64,000 bases of DNA from Pipra filicauda. Lineage: Eukaryota; Chordata; Aves; Passeriformes; Pipridae. Made by a program: the position numbers and the translations under genes. The DNA is taken from contig NW_024104317.1 of NCBI RefSeq assembly GCF_003945595.2, forward strand, positions 62,001 to 126,000, in the 5' to 3' direction. This document shows positions 62,622 to 64,000 of this stretch, in pieces (positions within the stretch are counted from its first letter, which is position 1; each line of letters begins with the position of its first letter). The notes under the pieces are model-generated. The model was not told the origin of the DNA and ran no database searches. It was given only the letters and a program-made list of their open reading frames with translations.

Positions 62622-64000
62622 CTAAATATGAGGAATGAACAGAGGGTACATAAGAACAAGCCTAAAATTCAGTTGCCTATGTATTATTTTTCCATACTCA
62701 ATTAAATTCATACTTAATTAAATACTGGTGGAAAAGTTCACGAGCACCACATTAGTTTCTGCTAAACTGAACAAGCTTCACCCTAAACTAATCTGCTGGG
62801 TTTTGTTACTAAGCACCAACTGCTAATAAAAATATCATTGCAGCCTTTCTACTAACACTGTAAATATTTGGTTGATGATTTCTCTTAAATCAGCAGTTCT
62901 CATACCAGGATACCTATGAAGAAAACAATGGTATCTGAATCAGAATATCCTTTTCACTCACTACTCTCAATCTCTATGGATATTTGCAAAGCCCAATTTG
63001 TCCTTTTGCTCAGTTTCAGTAATCCAAGATGAAGATCTTAAAATCTCCCAAGAGACCTTTAATTAATGACTGACATGAATACACAAACACTCGCCCTCTG
63101 ACTGACACTGCAAGTTAACAAATATATCTGCAGTCCCTCGGGATTTATTGACAGTCTTTTCCTAAGTTATGGCTTGCTGAGCTGCTGTTTATTTGGCCTC
63201 TAAACATCTTGGTTCAAAAGTGGCCAGAATGCCCCCTTCTTCTTCAAACGTTGATATAACTTCATGAAGGAAAACAATTAGGTTTTAGTGCACTTTTTTT
63301 TTTTCTGTTGTACTTGATAAAGAAGCACATCAAGTACATCCACAGTAAGGACACATCCTCTCCGGTATGTTTAGATCTCAAGCTTCTGCTCTTGAAGCAC
63401 TTTCTTAGGCAAACCCTTCTTTCTGCAAAATTCTTCCCTTTTCCAAGGATACATCATCACAGATATGGAAAGACAGGTCAATGACTTATAAAAATGGAAA
63501 GATAATTTGTATATTTCCCACTGCATCATAGATGTGAATTCACTGTGTGTACAGCCACTCTGCCACATCATTACGTATGCACGTGATGACTTTCTTGACA
63601 TCTGCATTAGTTGCGTTAACAGAGATGTCAGAGAAATGCATTCTTTTAGAGTGCTGTTGACAGGATCAGAATGTCATTGCTCTTTCTAATACCTCTTCCT
63701 CCTTCCCACGGTTCAGCAAGGCTGTTTGTGTTTATAACAAAAAAATAATCTATTTATAAGAGATCTCTAATGCCCCTTTCTTTAAGAGGCTAACATCAAT
63801 AAGCAAGGTAATGTATATTTTAATAGGCTACTGGACATTTTCTGTAGTTGGGGTTTGGAACTTGCTACTTATTTACAGGGATCCCAATTGGGAGCGCAAT
63901 GGGAGCAATCACTGCAAATTACAACCTTCTTCCCCTGGTAGACTCAGGCCACAACTGCTCTGTGGACTAAGGGGAAAAGAAAGGGTCCCCAAGGCCCCAA
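62622..64000. other. Unique non-coding DNA
   Basis: No gene or transposon is recognised. A T10-12 run lies at about 63,293-63,304. An ACGTATGCACGTGATGAC segment near 63,573 contains a CACGTG E-box and retained CpGs. Frames are at most 78 codons and overlap in opposite directions. Confidence 0.5.

Noticed and set aside
1..64000. Endogenous retrovirus, CRISPR array, tRNA or rRNA genes
   Set aside because: I saw no paired long terminal repeats, retroviral frames, regularly spaced direct repeats, or cloverleaf and ribosomal sequence in the window.

Overview
The window looks like nuclear DNA of a bird. The main evidence is one clear, 5'-truncated CR1 LINE of avian type at about 61,293-61,884 on the minus strand. 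It carries a recognisable reverse-transcriptase C-terminal region and the CR1 3' terminal octamer repeat (ATTCTGTG and variants). A crocodilian or turtle cannot be formally excluded, but interspersed repeats are sparse, which fits a bird better. The sequence is AT-rich and CpG-poor, with short microsatellites and homopolymer runs typical of a vertebrate. I see no operons, ribosome binding sites, CRISPR arrays, tRNA or rRNA genes.

I find no protein-coding gene I can support. Every open frame is short (longest 209 codons at 47,360-47,989, partly overlapping an old LINE fragment), unrelated to any family I recognise, and many are open on both strands. The only exon-like candidate is a 223-nt minus-strand segment at 50,737-50,959 with a good donor and acceptable acceptor; it is weak. 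The window is best read as a gene desert or the interior of a very long intron.

Layout. 1-7,560: unique AT-rich sequence with simple repeats, including (TG)n at 4,359 and a GTTT-rich tract at 5,371. 7,640-7,860 and 11,376-12,000: two segments that keep CpGs and transcription-factor-like motifs and are my best guesses for conserved non-coding elements. 12,000-20,000: mostly featureless. 20,000-28,000: old transposon debris (three MIR-like SINEs, two palindromic MITE-like elements) and a 20-bp perfect palindrome resembling a Maf site. 28,000-45,000: mostly unique, with one MIR-like piece, a GC-rich hairpin and a second 20-bp perfect palindrome with an octamer-like core. 45,000-60,000: MIR-like pieces, an old CR1/L3-like LINE fragment, a pogo/Tigger-like repeat and a GA-rich tract. 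60,000-62,700: the densest repeat cluster, with MITE-like palindromes on both sides of the CR1. 62,700-64,000: nothing recognised.

No genes act together here. What can be offered is an inventory of mobile-element remnants plus a short list of possible regulatory sequences. No alignment or database search was run; family names for old repeats rest on recalled consensus patterns and are inference, except the CR1, which is unmistakable.
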